Shown: one piece after another, positions 26,363 through 35,913 of the stretch
Layout of the letters: each line of letters begins with the position of its first letter
Position numbering within the stretch: the stretch's first letter is position 1
The notes under the pieces: model-generated
Seen by the model: only the letters and a program-made list of their open reading frames with translations
Databases searched by the model: none
What the model was told of the DNA's origin: nothing
NCBI GenBank assembly: GCA_023460575.1
Contig: JAEWPQ010000101.1
Span: 1-64,000, forward strand
Reading direction: 5' to 3'
DNA length: 64,000 nucleotides
Source: Bacillota bacterium
Lineage (GTDB): Bacteria > Bacillota > Clostridia > Lachnospirales > Lachnospiraceae
Position numbers and translations under genes: made by a program

Positions 26363-29131
26363 TTACCAGATTCCTCCGCGGATCTTATAGGTATTATAAA
26401 AGGTTTTATCATCCGGATATTCCACTGTTGTGACTAAATTTCCCGTACCATCATCTTCCACCAGTACCGTAACCGTTATTGTTTTGCTGTCATAGTTCAT
26501 ATACCGTATGGGGTCGGAAGGTTTTATTTCCCGGATCTGATAAGTATGTTCACCCGGTTCATCATAGGATTCCATAAAGCTGACGGTGCCATCTGCCTTG
26601 TTTTCAGTTTTTTGTACATCACCGGTCTCCATATCCTTAAGTTCAAATTCAAACAGTCCGGCCGTGAGCTGCATTCCGGTCAGAACCTTTTTCACTTCAA
26701 TGGTTGCCGATTCCGCCTGATAAGTAAAACTATTCTTAAATAACTGATCGGGCCAATAGGAAACTTCTGCCTTCAGCCTGCCGCCGCTGTCTGTCACCAG
26801 AACCTTTGCCGTGATGGTTTTTAAATCATATGTAATATTCGGATCGGCAGGAATGGGAACAGACTCCCGGATCAGATACGTGTAGGTTCCTTCTTTTGTA
26901 AACGTCAGCGGGGAGAAACTGATTTTTCCAGATCCATCATTGGGCACCGTCTCCACTCCCTCATTGTTTCCGTTAAGAAGACGGAACTGGAACATTCCTT
27001 TCTTCAGGGTTCGTCCCAAAAGCTTTTTTTGAGCATTCAGGCTGACAGATACCGGCTGCGGCTCATATTGGTTGACAAAGGAAACAACCGCCGGATAACG
27101 GACCTGGGTTTTCAGTTCATCCCCGGATCTCGTAGCCTCTACCTCTATCTGTATCGTCTTCGTATCGTATACCATGCCCGGTATTTTCTCCTGTGGAATG
27201 ATCTCTTTTACATGGAAGAGAAAAATCCCCGGTTTACTAAAATTTACTTCCGGAAACGTAATATTGCCTTCTGCATCATTAAAAGCTGTTGCCACAGGAA
27301 TTTCTTTCCCATCCAAAACCCTGCTGATCTCAAACTGGAAACTGTCGGCTTCCAGTGTCTTTCCAGTCAGAATCTTTTTTAAACGGATTTCAGCCTGTAC
27401 AGCATCCGGTTCAACAACCTGGACCACCGGCTTATTGTAACTATACTCAGCCGTACCGCTTTTGCCGTATGAATACGTAAGACCAGCCTCTGAATTGGAG
27501 TAAAATCCGGGCATTCCCGAACTGGTACTGTTGCCTTCATAATCCGTGCCGGAATCTCCTGTATGGGGATAACTTTGGTTTGAATCATAATAATCAAGAG
27601 CTTCGCCGGAGGCACGTACATTAAATGACACCACATAATGGCTGGCCGGCAATGTAGCGCTTAACAGCTTTATATTAATCCCAGCATTTTCAAATCCAGC
27701 CGTATAATCGCTGCCGACTGACAGATATTCCGGCTGTGCGCTGCCAGTCTGACGCATCACCTTTAGGTCTCCCATATAATCAACGTACTCAGAAAGCCGG
27801 TCATTGATTGTTACATCGTAAAATGAATTGCTGATCTGAGACAAGAACCGGTTAAATGCATTGTCAATTTGTTCTGCGCTGGCAGCCTGAACCATGTATT
27901 TTTCAATATTGGTATTTACCATCTGTGTAATGGTCTGCAGCGTTGATGCACCTCCGGTACTGCTCCCCATAAAAATAGAATAAAACCGGTCAACTCCCTG
28001 CATCTGTCTGGCCGCATCAGCAGCATAAACAGTTCCCACCTCTGTATAAACGGAGTAGCCGAGTGCCTGTGCAGCAGGAGTTGCCGCCGTAGGCTGCCCG
28101 TCGGTAATGAAAAACACCACCTGCTCGGCTCCCGGTGAGGACAGCCCCCCGATCAGTTCAGACGCCTGATTCATGGACTGGTAATAATTAGTACCGCCTT
28201 GCGCCCCTCCCGGAAGTGCCAGGGAATTTATAGTCTGAAGCAAACTGTCCCTGTCTGTGCTTCCTGAAACGACAAGACTTGAATTTGTTCCGAAGGTGAT
28301 GATGGAAAAGCGGTTATCCGGATTTTCTGCAAGAACCGATACCGCATTGTATACCGTCTGTTTCATGACCTGGAACCTGGATGCGCCTCCCATTGATTCT
28401 TCCATGGAATTGCTGACATCCAATACAAAAATAATATCCGATTTCCTGGCCTCCTCTTCCCTGCTGGTAGTTAAGTCCAGATAAATCCGGTAATCATTCA
28501 CACCATGGGCATCCGTATCCGGATTTCCGGCACCGTCGCCCAGATAATCAATCACTTTCTTATGTTCCGGCTCCGGCGCCTCTTCTGGCGGAACCTCATC
28601 GATGTCCGGATTATATCTAAAATGCAGGGTAACTTTGACTTCGGCAGCATTCCCCCCGATGGAAACCCAGTTATAGGCCTGGGTTACAAATGGATTGGAA
28701 GCGTTTCCGGTTCCGTTATAGGTATAGGCGCTTACGTTTTTGCCGTATTCTACGGAAACAAGGCTCAAATGAGAATCGGTATAACCGTTTGCCCCGAACC
28801 AGACCGTATTGCAGTTTGTGCCTGAAGATTTTGCTGGGAACTTTACGGTTGATGTGAAGCCGTTTTTCACAGTTACTACTCCTGTTTCATATCCGGATGG
28901 ATAATAAGCCGGATAGTTACTGGTTTTTGACATCTGATATATCCGTTTTGCATCATATTTCGAATTTATCTGTCCGGCCTGCTGCGGATAATCAGACGAA
29001 TTATCAATAACGGTAGTTACATAAATCGTCAAGGGCTGGACAGAAGCTGCCAGTACATTTGCAGGATAAAGAAACAGCCCAAAAAGTGCCAGCAGCATGA
29101 CCGGCAGCCCTTTTCTTATTATTTTAAACAT
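26363..29131 (-). CDS. Large secreted VWA / pilin-isopeptide domain adhesin of the Tad operon
   Basis: About 922 residues. Signal peptide at 1-30 (VMLLALFGLFLYPANVLAAS). A von Willebrand A domain at ~225-400 has an intact MIDAS (IIFVLDVSNSMEES, later FFITDGQPTA). Then come three related ~110-residue modules of the Spy0128/FctA pilin-linkage type, starting at RLKKILTGKTLEADSFQFEI, LNAQKKLLGRTLKKGMFQFR and VKKVLTGMQLTAGLFEFELK, which in known proteins form internal Lys-Asn isopeptide bonds. It ends without an LPXTG sorting signal. The ATG at 29131 has GGAGG. As last gene of the pilus operon it may be a tip or surface adhesin. Confidence 0.88.
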   Translation of the reverse strand: MFKIIRKGLPVMLLALFGLFLYPANVLAASVQPLTIYVTTVIDNSSDYPQQAGQINSKYDAKRIYQMSKTSNYPAYYPSGYETGVVTVKNGFTSTVKFPAKSSGTNCNTVWFGANGYTDSHLSLVSVEYGKNVSAYTYNGTGNASNPFVTQAYNWVSIGGNAAEVKVTLHFRYNPDIDEVPPEEAPEPEHKKVIDYLGDGAGNPDTDAHGVNDYRIYLDLTTSREEEARKSDIIFVLDVSNSMEESMGGASRFQVMKQTVYNAVSVLAENPDNRFSIITFGTNSSLVVSGSTDRDSLLQTINSLALPGGAQGGTNYYQSMNQASELIGGLSSPGAEQVVFFITDGQPTAATPAAQALGYSVYTEVGTVYAADAARQMQGVDRFYSIFMGSSTGGASTLQTITQMVNTNIEKYMVQAASAEQIDNAFNRFLSQISNSFYDVTINDRLSEYVDYMGDLKVMRQTGSAQPEYLSVGSDYTAGFENAGINIKLLSATLPASHYVVSFNVRASGEALDYYDSNQSYPHTGDSGTDYEGNSTSSGMPGFYSNSEAGLTYSYGKSGTAEYSYNKPVVQVVEPDAVQAEIRLKKILTGKTLEADSFQFEISRVLDGKEIPVATAFNDAEGNITFPEVNFSKPGIFLFHVKEIIPQEKIPGMVYDTKTIQIEVEATRSGDELKTQVRYPAVVSFVNQYEPQPVSVSLNAQKKLLGRTLKKGMFQFRLLNGNNEGVETVPNDGSGKISFSPLTFTKEGTYTYLIRESVPIPADPNITYDLKTITAKVLVTDSGGRLKAEVSYWPDQLFKNSFTYQAESATIEVKKVLTGMQLTAGLFEFELKDMETGDVQKTENKADGTVSFMESYDEPGEHTYQIREIKPSDPIRYMNYDSKTITVTVLVEDDGTGNLVTTVEYPDDKTFYNTYKIRGGIW

Positions 29132-29161
29132 TGCTTTTACCTCCACACACGACTTTTCCGG

Positions 29162-30400
29162 CTAATCCTTCAGCTTTTTGATCCAATCTGTCAAAAAGCC
29201 TTCCGGATCCGTTACTTCGCCTGAAAATATAAGATCCAATTTCTCCGCACATAACGTTCTCTCTTCCTGAGACATGGTCTGAAAAAATGGGAAATACACT
29301 TCCTTTTTTTCGCTTACCAGTTCGTAGGCCTGCCTGATTTCCTTATCATCCGGCTTTAAGCCTCTTACAGCCGGAAGCATCCCAAACTCTGCTGAAAATG
29401 CCAACTGGTTTTCCCGGGTAAGAAAATAGGAAAGAAAATTCTTTGCTTCCTTTACCGATTTCCCCTTTTTTGAAGCCCCGAACATATGATTTGCCTTCCA
29501 GACTCCTGCTTTTGTATAATCCTCTCCCGGCAGTATGAACCACCCAAAAGAAGATGACATGCTGTTTAACGCAGCAATGTCCTCTGTGGTCCCGCAGATC
29601 ATGGCGTATTTGTTCTGTGCAAAATTTTCTAACAGAGCCTGATGCCCTTTCACACAGAGTCCCTTATCCAGGGACAATTCCATAGCGAGTCCAAGCAGGT
29701 CATAATAGCCGGTATTTTTATCCAGTAGCTTTTTAAAGTCCTGTTTCTCTGCCTTTTTGCCATTAAGGCTCTTTCCGTTAGCCAGAATCCCGGCCGCAAA
29801 ATCAAATGAATCAAACCTCCCCTCCTCTGTCAGCGACATGGCAAACGGCTGGCAGGAAGATTGTTTTAAAATGGCACAGTTTGTCACAAAATCCGAAAGT
29901 GTTTCAGGAATAACAAGCTGATTCTGTTCATAAATATCTTTATTGTAAAAAATCACCGGAAGACTGCCGGCTGCAGGAAGGGCATAAGCCTTCTCTTTTC
30001 CTGGTTTGTTTATAAGAAATTCCTCTTCACTGCCTGCAGGGATGAGATCTGCATAGGTCAGCGCCTCAAGCTTCCTGCTGTCTATAAACTCAGCCAGGCT
30101 TTCAGGCGGAATGGCAAAAACATCTGCAGTTTCCCCTTCAGAAGCAGCTTTTAACCACTCCTTCGTATAGGTTTCATAGGGAACCAGCCTGATATTTATT
30201 TTTACTCCATCATGCTCCTTCACATAATCCGCTGCGATTTTCTCATAAAAATCTTCATGCCCAGTGTCCCAATGCCAAAATGTAAGTGTGCACTCCCTGA
30301 CTGGATTCTTTTTAGAAATAAAACCATTCTTTTTGCAGGCAGTGAGAATACAAGCCGCTGCAAGCAGAAAAACGGCCGCTGAAAAAACCTTCTTTTGCAT
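29162..30400 (-). CDS. Extracellular solute-binding lipoprotein (family 1) in the Tad operon
   Basis: 412 residues with a lipoprotein signal (AAACILTAC, Cys22). The rest is a bilobed ABC-type sugar-binding protein: LTFWHWDTGHEDFYEKIAAD, INIRLVPYETYTKEWLKAAS, YALPAAGSLPVIFYNKDIYE, GASKKGKSVKEAKNFLSYFL. No ABC permease or ATPase is nearby. It lies 25 bases after the TadG-like gene and 30 before the adhesin gene, so it is read with the pilus genes. It may be a binding or adhesion factor, or serve a transporter elsewhere. Confidence 0.85.
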   Translation of the reverse strand: MQKKVFSAAVFLLAAACILTACKKNGFISKKNPVRECTLTFWHWDTGHEDFYEKIAADYVKEHDGVKINIRLVPYETYTKEWLKAASEGETADVFAIPPESLAEFIDSRKLEALTYADLIPAGSEEEFLINKPGKEKAYALPAAGSLPVIFYNKDIYEQNQLVIPETLSDFVTNCAILKQSSCQPFAMSLTEEGRFDSFDFAAGILANGKSLNGKKAEKQDFKKLLDKNTGYYDLLGLAMELSLDKGLCVKGHQALLENFAQNKYAMICGTTEDIAALNSMSSSFGWFILPGEDYTKAGVWKANHMFGASKKGKSVKEAKNFLSYFLTRENQLAFSAEFGMLPAVRGLKPDDKEIRQAYELVSEKKEVYFPFFQTMSQEERTLCAEKLDLIFSGEVTDPEGFLTDWIKKLKD

Positions 30401-30425
30401 TTTAAGTTACCTCATATTTTATCCG

Positions 30426-30995
30426 TTACCAGTCAGCCGGCATATCCCCGCTGTCATAATCACAGCTTCCGTCAGGCTGGCTGGTATAAGAACCATTGTA
30501 GCTGGAAACCGGTAAAGCAGGGTGCCATATGACATCCGAAATCCCTTCTCCGTATGTTTCCCCTCCGTCAAAATAAACGGTAATGGTAGTCGTATCAGCT
30601 CCGAAAATCTTCAAAAATGTATAAGAATATTCTTCGCTGAGCTGTGTCCGTATTTTGTAATACCGGTAATTGCTTTCCGGCGCTTCTTCTTTAAAATAAA
30701 CCTTCACCGTTCCATCAAAATGATTCCTTCTTATGGCATCTTCAATCATGGTAAAGCTGTCCTTCCCCGGATTATCGGAATACCTTATTGAATCTTGGAA
30801 CGTAAATCTGTCTTCTTTCACAAGCTGGCATAGATTCATCAGTGCATTGCGCTTTAAATAAATGAGCCCCAGATCCATCGATATCCCGATAAAAAAAATC
30901 AGGACAGTCAGGCTGCCGGCGAAAAGCAGCAGAATATTTCCATCTTCCCTGCCAAAACAGGCAAACTTCTTTTTCCACCTGGTTTTACATTTCAT
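30426..30995 (-). CDS. TadG-like pseudopilin/assembly protein
   Basis: 189 residues. A basic start is followed by GREDGNILLLFAGSLTVLIFFIGISMDLGLIYLK, shown here as one helix from ~25 to 55, as in TadG N-termini, and a polar outside domain (VKVYFKEEAPESNYRYYKIR) ending in a Tyr/Ser/Asp-rich tail. It lacks the E5 residue of the neighbouring pseudopilins. The frame opens with TTG at 31022, but GGGAGG is placed for ATG 30995. It is two genes downstream of TadE-like proteins with near-zero gaps. Confidence 0.65.
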   Translation of the reverse strand: MKCKTRWKKKFACFGREDGNILLLFAGSLTVLIFFIGISMDLGLIYLKRNALMNLCQLVKEDRFTFQDSIRYSDNPGKDSFTMIEDAIRRNHFDGTVKVYFKEEAPESNYRYYKIRTQLSEEYSYTFLKIFGADTTTITVYFDGGETYGEGISDVIWHPALPVSSYNGSYTSQPDGSCDYDSGDMPADW

Positions 30996-31024
30996 GCTTT
31001 CCTCCCTTTTTTTGTTACCCAAAA

Positions 31025-31573
31025 CTATTCAGATCTGTGTTGGGTGGATACGACCCGGCTGCAGCTTAATTTTTTTTCCTTTGTTACCCTGGATCCGAAA
31101 ACCTGCCGTCCCAGAAAGGTAAGGGGGTATATATCATAGGACAGGGTTGCGTTTAAATCCATATAGCGGGTCCGGCTGATTGCCGTTACGGTATCGCCCG
31201 GTGTCCGCCCCGGCACCGAAAAGGATTTTTCTACATTTTTCATTGCTGCCTGTGCATCACTGACTGTTAAATTCTCTGGCAAAAAGCCCCAGAAACTGGC
31301 CTCTTTTATTCTTTCCACTAAAGGGTCTGACACCGTATTTCCGCTGTAGACAGCACTGGACGGGCAGGCATCTAACGGATCCGAATCCCCGAAATCCGAT
31401 GCCTGAACGGACCAGCTGGAATACTGGTAACTCTGATCGAAAACAGTCTGCTGGTATGTCATCCAGCCAATTTCTATTATGAATAGAATGATTACAATAA
31501 AAATCGGAAACACCAGTGCAAATTCTACCATTCCCTGTCCTTTATCCTGTTTCAGAGCAAATAAACATTTCAT
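31025..31573 (-). CDS. TadE-like pseudopilin
   Basis: 182 residues. KGQGMVEFALVFPIFIVIIL is a TadE-type class III leader: Gly then Q1..E5 F6, followed by a hydrophobic helix. The rest is an extracellular domain with Cys-poor, Ser/Tyr-rich strands (ISRTRYMDLNATLSYDIYPL). The local prepilin peptidase is expected to cleave after the Gly. Such minor pseudopilins help start or cap Flp pili. GGAGGAGG precedes the start. Confidence 0.85.
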   Translation of the reverse strand: MKCLFALKQDKGQGMVEFALVFPIFIVIILFIIEIGWMTYQQTVFDQSYQYSSWSVQASDFGDSDPLDACPSSAVYSGNTVSDPLVERIKEASFWGFLPENLTVSDAQAAMKNVEKSFSVPGRTPGDTVTAISRTRYMDLNATLSYDIYPLTFLGRQVFGSRVTKEKKLSCSRVVSTQHRSE

Positions 31574-31595
31574 AAATCATCCTCCTCCCGTCATA

Positions 31596-32117
31596 CTACG
31601 GAGTATAGCCGTTTATATAAATATCACGGGAATAGACAGGTGTTTTCACTTTATATGTATTCCCCAGAAAGAACGTTCCCCAAAAGGTTACTGCAGAACG
31701 TTCATAAGATAGCTGCAGCTGTACCTCGGAATACTCATAACTGCCGGGGCGCACTTCAAACTGGCTGCCAAAGTCAGATGGATTGGCCCGGTCACTGGAG
31801 TAAACGTAATAACTGTAATCGTTCTTTTGACTGCCCCCCGCATTCAGTTCTTCAATATTAACCTTGGAAGGATCCAGCCGTTCCGTGAAATTCTGGGTAA
31901 TGATCTGTGTCACCTTGCCGCTCACCGTTCCTGAAGAAATATCAGAATAGTCCAAACGGCTGATACATTCGCTGGCAGCACTGCTTAATGTCATCTTCGT
32001 ATTCATGCAGATAAAGAAATCCACAGGAGCAGTAAAGAGCAGCACTATAATAGGCAGAATCAGGGCAAATTCCAGGATTGACTGCCCGTTTTCATCCTTA
32101 CCTTTAAAGTCAGCCAA
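31596..32117 (-). CDS. TadE-like pseudopilin
   Basis: 173 residues starting at TTG 32117 after GGAGGT. NGQSILEFALILPIIVLLFT is the same leader/helix arrangement as the next gene (E5 F6 after the cleavage Gly), and the outer domain (YSEVQLQLSYERSAVTFWGT) ends in a short tyrosine-rich tail. It overlaps the coiled-coil gene's stop by 8 bases, so it is translationally coupled. Confidence 0.85.
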   Translation of the reverse strand: MADFKGKDENGQSILEFALILPIIVLLFTAPVDFFICMNTKMTLSSAASECISRLDYSDISSGTVSGKVTQIITQNFTERLDPSKVNIEELNAGGSQKNDYSYYVYSSDRANPSDFGSQFEVRPGSYEYSEVQLQLSYERSAVTFWGTFFLGNTYKVKTPVYSRDIYINGYTP

Positions 32118-33666
32118 TGTTCTTTACCTCCCTGGTCTTCTCGGCATACTCTCCTTCCATCACAGAGAACAATCCCCTGGCTTTCTGCATGGCTTTGTCA
32201 CAGGTAAACAGCTCCGGATCAGAAGACTCTTCTGCGCTGACAGATGGCTGCTTTTCCGGCAGCACTGCCCTTTTCTCCCGTTCCACAGGTAAGGAAACCT
32301 TTTTCTGCAGCTCCATTCCTTTCTCCAGCTGCATATTCCTGGACTTCAGCTCCTCAATCTGGGCCAGCAGGCCTCTCTGGATATCCAGCAGTTCCACATT
32401 CTGAAGCTTAAGAGCTGCCTGTTCCCCAATTGCTTTTTTAAGGGTATCCCGCTCCTGAGTCGTACGCTCCATGTAAAGGTTCATGCTTTCAGACTGGGTT
32501 TCCATCTGTTCCATAATCATCTGAATCGTTTCTTTTAAGGAATCTATGGTATCTTTTAACTTTTGATTTTCCTGGCGGGTCAGTATGGCCCCCTGCTCCT
32601 GAACCTGGTAATGTTTTAAAAGCATGTCCTTTTCTTCAAGCTGCTGCTCATGCCTTTTAATCCGGGATGAGTTTTCCTCATAATTCTTATATAAAACGTC
32701 AACCTTTTCTTCCAGTTCTCTTTTATAGTTCTCCTGTTCTTCATACTGGTTCTTTAAGTCATTAAGCTTCTTTTCCCATTTTTCCTTTTCAGCCGTCAAA
32801 GCCTGCTGCTCCAGTTTTTCTCGTTCAGCGATCAACGCCTGGTGTTCCGATCTCTCCTTTTCAGCTGACAAAATCTGCTGTTCCAGTTTTTCCCGTTCAA
32901 CAATCAGGGCCTGCTGCTCCCATTTTCCCCTTTCAGACATCAGGCTCTGCTGCTCCTGCTCTTCCTTTCGGGCCTGGCGTTCCTGCTCCAGAGCTTTGGC
33001 GTTTTCTTCCAGTTTCATAAGAAGCTTTTCATATTTTTGCTCAGCTTCCTCCTTCTGGCGCAGCATTTCTTCCATTTCCGGCTGTGGCAGCCCCAGGGAA
33101 ACCTTCAGCAGGTTTTCCTCCATATCCTTCATTTTTGCCTGCAGAGCCTCATAATCGTGCTGATAATTTGATAATTGTCCATTCAAACGGATAATATCCT
33201 GTTCTTTTTGGGAGATCTCTCCCTCATACATTTCTTTCTGCAGCTGCATTTCTTCATAATCGGAATGCTGGTTCTCCCATTCTTCCAATTTTGCTGCTGA
33301 CATCCTGGCTTCCTGCATTGCCCTTTCCTTTAACGCGATTGCGTCGGAAAGCTTTTCCTCTGCTGTATTTAATTGCTCCCGCAGCACCTGGCATTCCTGG
33401 GTCACACTGACTTTTTCAGCAGTCAGCTCACGGATCTGCTGCTCCAGCTGCATTTTTATCAGCATCAGATTATTTCTCATTTCCAAAGCGTATTCTTCCA
33501 CACTCTTTTTGGTATAACCTCCGACTACCGTTGTCTGGAGCTTTGCAGCCAGCTCGTTCTGCATATTCTTACCTGTAAGGCCTTCCATGCCGTCAGGAAG
33601 CATGCCCCCCATCTGTCCGCCGTTTCCTGCTTCCTGTCCGAAATCATTTACCTGATTGTAATTCAT
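32110..33666 (-). CDS. Long coiled-coil protein of the Tad operon
   Basis: About 518 residues. After a short Gly/Met-rich start comes VVGGYTKKSVEEYALEMRNN, which resembles the N-terminal anchor of DivIVA-like proteins (a YxxxxVxxyl pattern). Nearly all the rest is coiled coil, including an imperfect repeat of ~15 residues at ~245-300 (REKLEQQ, KERSEHQALIA, REKLEQQALTA, KEKWEKKL). It is cytoplasmic by sequence. GGAGG lies 8 bases before ATG 33666. A scaffold that places the pilus machine at the cell pole or septum is a guess from the DivIVA-like start. Confidence 0.7.
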   Translation of the reverse strand: MNYNQVNDFGQEAGNGGQMGGMLPDGMEGLTGKNMQNELAAKLQTTVVGGYTKKSVEEYALEMRNNLMLIKMQLEQQIRELTAEKVSVTQECQVLREQLNTAEEKLSDAIALKERAMQEARMSAAKLEEWENQHSDYEEMQLQKEMYEGEISQKEQDIIRLNGQLSNYQHDYEALQAKMKDMEENLLKVSLGLPQPEMEEMLRQKEEAEQKYEKLLMKLEENAKALEQERQARKEEQEQQSLMSERGKWEQQALIVEREKLEQQILSAEKERSEHQALIAEREKLEQQALTAEKEKWEKKLNDLKNQYEEQENYKRELEEKVDVLYKNYEENSSRIKRHEQQLEEKDMLLKHYQVQEQGAILTRQENQKLKDTIDSLKETIQMIMEQMETQSESMNLYMERTTQERDTLKKAIGEQAALKLQNVELLDIQRGLLAQIEELKSRNMQLEKGMELQKKVSLPVEREKRAVLPEKQPSVSAEESSDPELFTCDKAMQKARGLFSVMEGEYAEKTREVKNIG

Positions 33667-34018
33667 TTTGCGACCTCCTTTCTTCAATAAAACTGATAAA
33701 CAGCTGTTTTTCGGTCTTTAACTTTCTTGCAGCGCCTTTATTTAATTCTAATATCTTGCTGGTTCCTTTCACAAAGCTTCCCATCCGCCAGGGATAAACT
33801 GTTTCCCTTTTTAAAACCACATTATCATGGTTTATATATACCACATCGATGGGAAAACGCATGAAGCATGTATGAATGCGGGAACAGGGATCTAAAAGCA
33901 GGGCACTGCCCTCATGCAGCTCCCTGCGAAACATCAGTCCCAGCAGTCTTTTTATGAAGGTATCGGCAAATTGTGCCTGAACCTCAAAACCATTTTCCCC
34001 TTCTATAAGAACTAACAT
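33644..34018 (-). CDS. DUF192 protein
   Basis: 124 residues of the DUF192 family: QFADTFIKRLLGLMFRRELH, then LLLDPCSRIHTCFMRFPIDV (the conserved H(T)xxMRFPIDV block), VYPWRMGSFVKGTSKILELN. DUF192 genes often sit in Tad operons, but their role is unknown. It starts 2 bases after the tadC stop and overlaps the coiled-coil gene by 23 bases. Confidence 0.9.
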   Translation of the reverse strand: MLVLIEGENGFEVQAQFADTFIKRLLGLMFRRELHEGSALLLDPCSRIHTCFMRFPIDVVYINHDNVVLKRETVYPWRMGSFVKGTSKILELNKGAARKLKTEKQLFISFIEERRSQNELQSGK

Positions 34019-34020
34019 AA

Positions 34021-34938
34021 CTACATACCTCCAAACATTTCCATAATTGACATGACTGCCGGTCCCAATAGTACAATAAAGATAACAGGAAATATAAACA
34101 GCACCATGGGCAGCAGAATTTTAACAGATAATTTCTGCGCCTTTTCCTCTACATTCTGCTTATGAGTCTGTCGGATGGCAGTCGCCTGGATGGACAGGAT
34201 ATTCTGCATGGAGGAACCCATTTCATCGGCCTGGATGACAGCCGTGACAAATGTCCGGATCTCCATATTATCACACCGGTCTGCAAATCCGATCAGAGCC
34301 TCCTTGCGTCTGCGGCCCAGGGAAATTTCCCTCTGAGTCTCATCCAGTTCGTCGATGAGCGCTCCCTTTGATTTCTCTACCACATATCCCAGGGCCTGGT
34401 CAAAGCCCAGTCCCGCCGAAACGCTGACACTTAATAAATCCATCATTTCCGGAAGCTGGTGATATAGTTCTGCTTTCCGTTTTTTTATTTTGCTCTTTAA
34501 ATGAAAGCGGCTTAAGACTATTCCGGCATAGAGCCCCAGTATACCATAAAGGACAGACTGCAGAAAACCTCCCGTCCTTCCGTACAGAACGCCGAGCCCA
34601 ATGCATACTGCCGTAAAAAATGCTACCGCCGCGCTATAGTTTTGAGATTTCATATGAATGCCGGCCTGCTTAAGCTGCTGCTCCATTCTCTCCAGAGCCG
34701 CGGGATTTTTAGGCGCAAATACGGAAAAAATGGTAAGAATGCGGTTAAAAACCGGTCTCATGATCCGGTCTATGATGGAAACATCCAGTTCCCCTGTTTC
34801 CCGTTGCCGTTTTCCCATATCTTCCACGGATTTTAAGCGTTCATTCAAAGCAAGGGTTTTAGAAAAAGCGGTGGAAAAACACAGATCAACAAAAAAATAA
34901 GCAAACACTGCGCCGGCTATGGCTGTCAGAAATATCAT
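34021..34938 (-). CDS. tadC: TadC, inner-membrane platform protein (T2SS-F family)
   Basis: 305 residues. N- and C-terminal membrane helices (IFLTAIAGAVFAYFFVDL; ILLPMVLFIFPVIFIVLLGP) bracket a T2SS-F domain with two mid-protein helices and ELYHQLPEMMDLLSVSVSAG, the conserved F-domain motif. With TadB it forms the membrane base that TadA drives. Confidence 0.93.
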   Translation of the reverse strand: MIFLTAIAGAVFAYFFVDLCFSTAFSKTLALNERLKSVEDMGKRQRETGELDVSIIDRIMRPVFNRILTIFSVFAPKNPAALERMEQQLKQAGIHMKSQNYSAAVAFFTAVCIGLGVLYGRTGGFLQSVLYGILGLYAGIVLSRFHLKSKIKKRKAELYHQLPEMMDLLSVSVSAGLGFDQALGYVVEKSKGALIDELDETQREISLGRRRKEALIGFADRCDNMEIRTFVTAVIQADEMGSSMQNILSIQATAIRQTHKQNVEEKAQKLSVKILLPMVLFIFPVIFIVLLGPAVMSIMEMFGGM

Positions 34939-34973
34939 CTTCTCTTCTCCTGTCTGAATCTCCTATGGTTTCA

Positions 34974-35909
34974 TCAAAACTTTATATTTACTATTTTATT
35001 GATTATTAAGAAGCCAAAAATCTCCATACTTCCGCCAAGCAGCAGAAGGAGGCGTCCCGGAAGAGACGAAAACAGCGGCGAAATATACCCTGGATTGGCA
35101 AATGAAAGAGCAAGAAGCAGCAGGACCGGAAGCACTCCAATGACCTGGCCGGTGATTCTTCCCTGAGCGGTCAGTGTCTTTATGGAACGCTTGATTGTCA
35201 GTCTGTCCCGTATGGTCTGGGAAATGATATCCAGTATTTCTGCCAGATTTCCGCCCACCCTCTGCTGTATGACAACAGCTGTAGTGAGCAGCTTTAAATC
35301 ATCGCTTTCCATTCGGTCAGCTACAATCAGAAAAGATTGTTCCAGTTCCCCTCCCAGCTTAAGCTCCCTGACGATTGTGTTCAGTTCACCGCCAATGGGA
35401 TTGGCTAAATCTCCGGAAACATTCTCCAGTGCCTGCTCAAAAGAAAAACCGGCTCTCAAACCATTGGAAAGCACCATTAGTGCATCCCCTAACTGAGCCT
35501 CAAACAGGGAGCGCTGTTTCGCAGCAGCCATTTTCAGAAAGAATGGAGGAACAACCAGTCCTATGAGGAAAAGCCCCATACACTGAATCAAATCCGGGGC
35601 AAATGCAAATAAAAGCATGGCCGGTGCAAAAATAAGAAGAAACCAGATCATGATAAACTCCTCCGGACGCAGCCTGATACCGGATAAGCTGACTTCTTCC
35701 TTGAGCTTTTTTGAAATATGTATGAAACGCAAAAGCTGTCTGTCCTTTTTTTCTTCTCCATCAGCCGAACCTGCTGTTTCTTTTTTCACCTGGCTTAAAT
35801 CACTTAACCGCTCATTAATCTGCAGCTGTTTTTTTAACAGGAATTCCAGAATCATTTCTATGGCACAATAGCTAAATAGCGCCGCAGCAGCCAGACAAAC
35901 CATTTTCAT
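34974..35909 (-). CDS. tadB: TadB, inner-membrane platform protein (T2SS-F family)
   Basis: About 311 residues with the same architecture as TadC: membrane helices at both ends and a T2SS-F domain (FEAQLGDALMVLSNGLRAGF, VVIQQRVGGNLAEILDIISQ). The frame opens further up inside tadA, but GGAGAGGAGG is placed for ATG 35909, which leaves a 4-base gap after the tadA stop. Confidence 0.93.
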   Translation of the reverse strand: MKMVCLAAAALFSYCAIEMILEFLLKKQLQINERLSDLSQVKKETAGSADGEEKKDRQLLRFIHISKKLKEEVSLSGIRLRPEEFIMIWFLLIFAPAMLLFAFAPDLIQCMGLFLIGLVVPPFFLKMAAAKQRSLFEAQLGDALMVLSNGLRAGFSFEQALENVSGDLANPIGGELNTIVRELKLGGELEQSFLIVADRMESDDLKLLTTAVVIQQRVGGNLAEILDIISQTIRDRLTIKRSIKTLTAQGRITGQVIGVLPVLLLLALSFANPGYISPLFSSLPGRLLLLLGGSMEIFGFLIINKIVNIKF

Positions 35910-35913
35910 GTTG

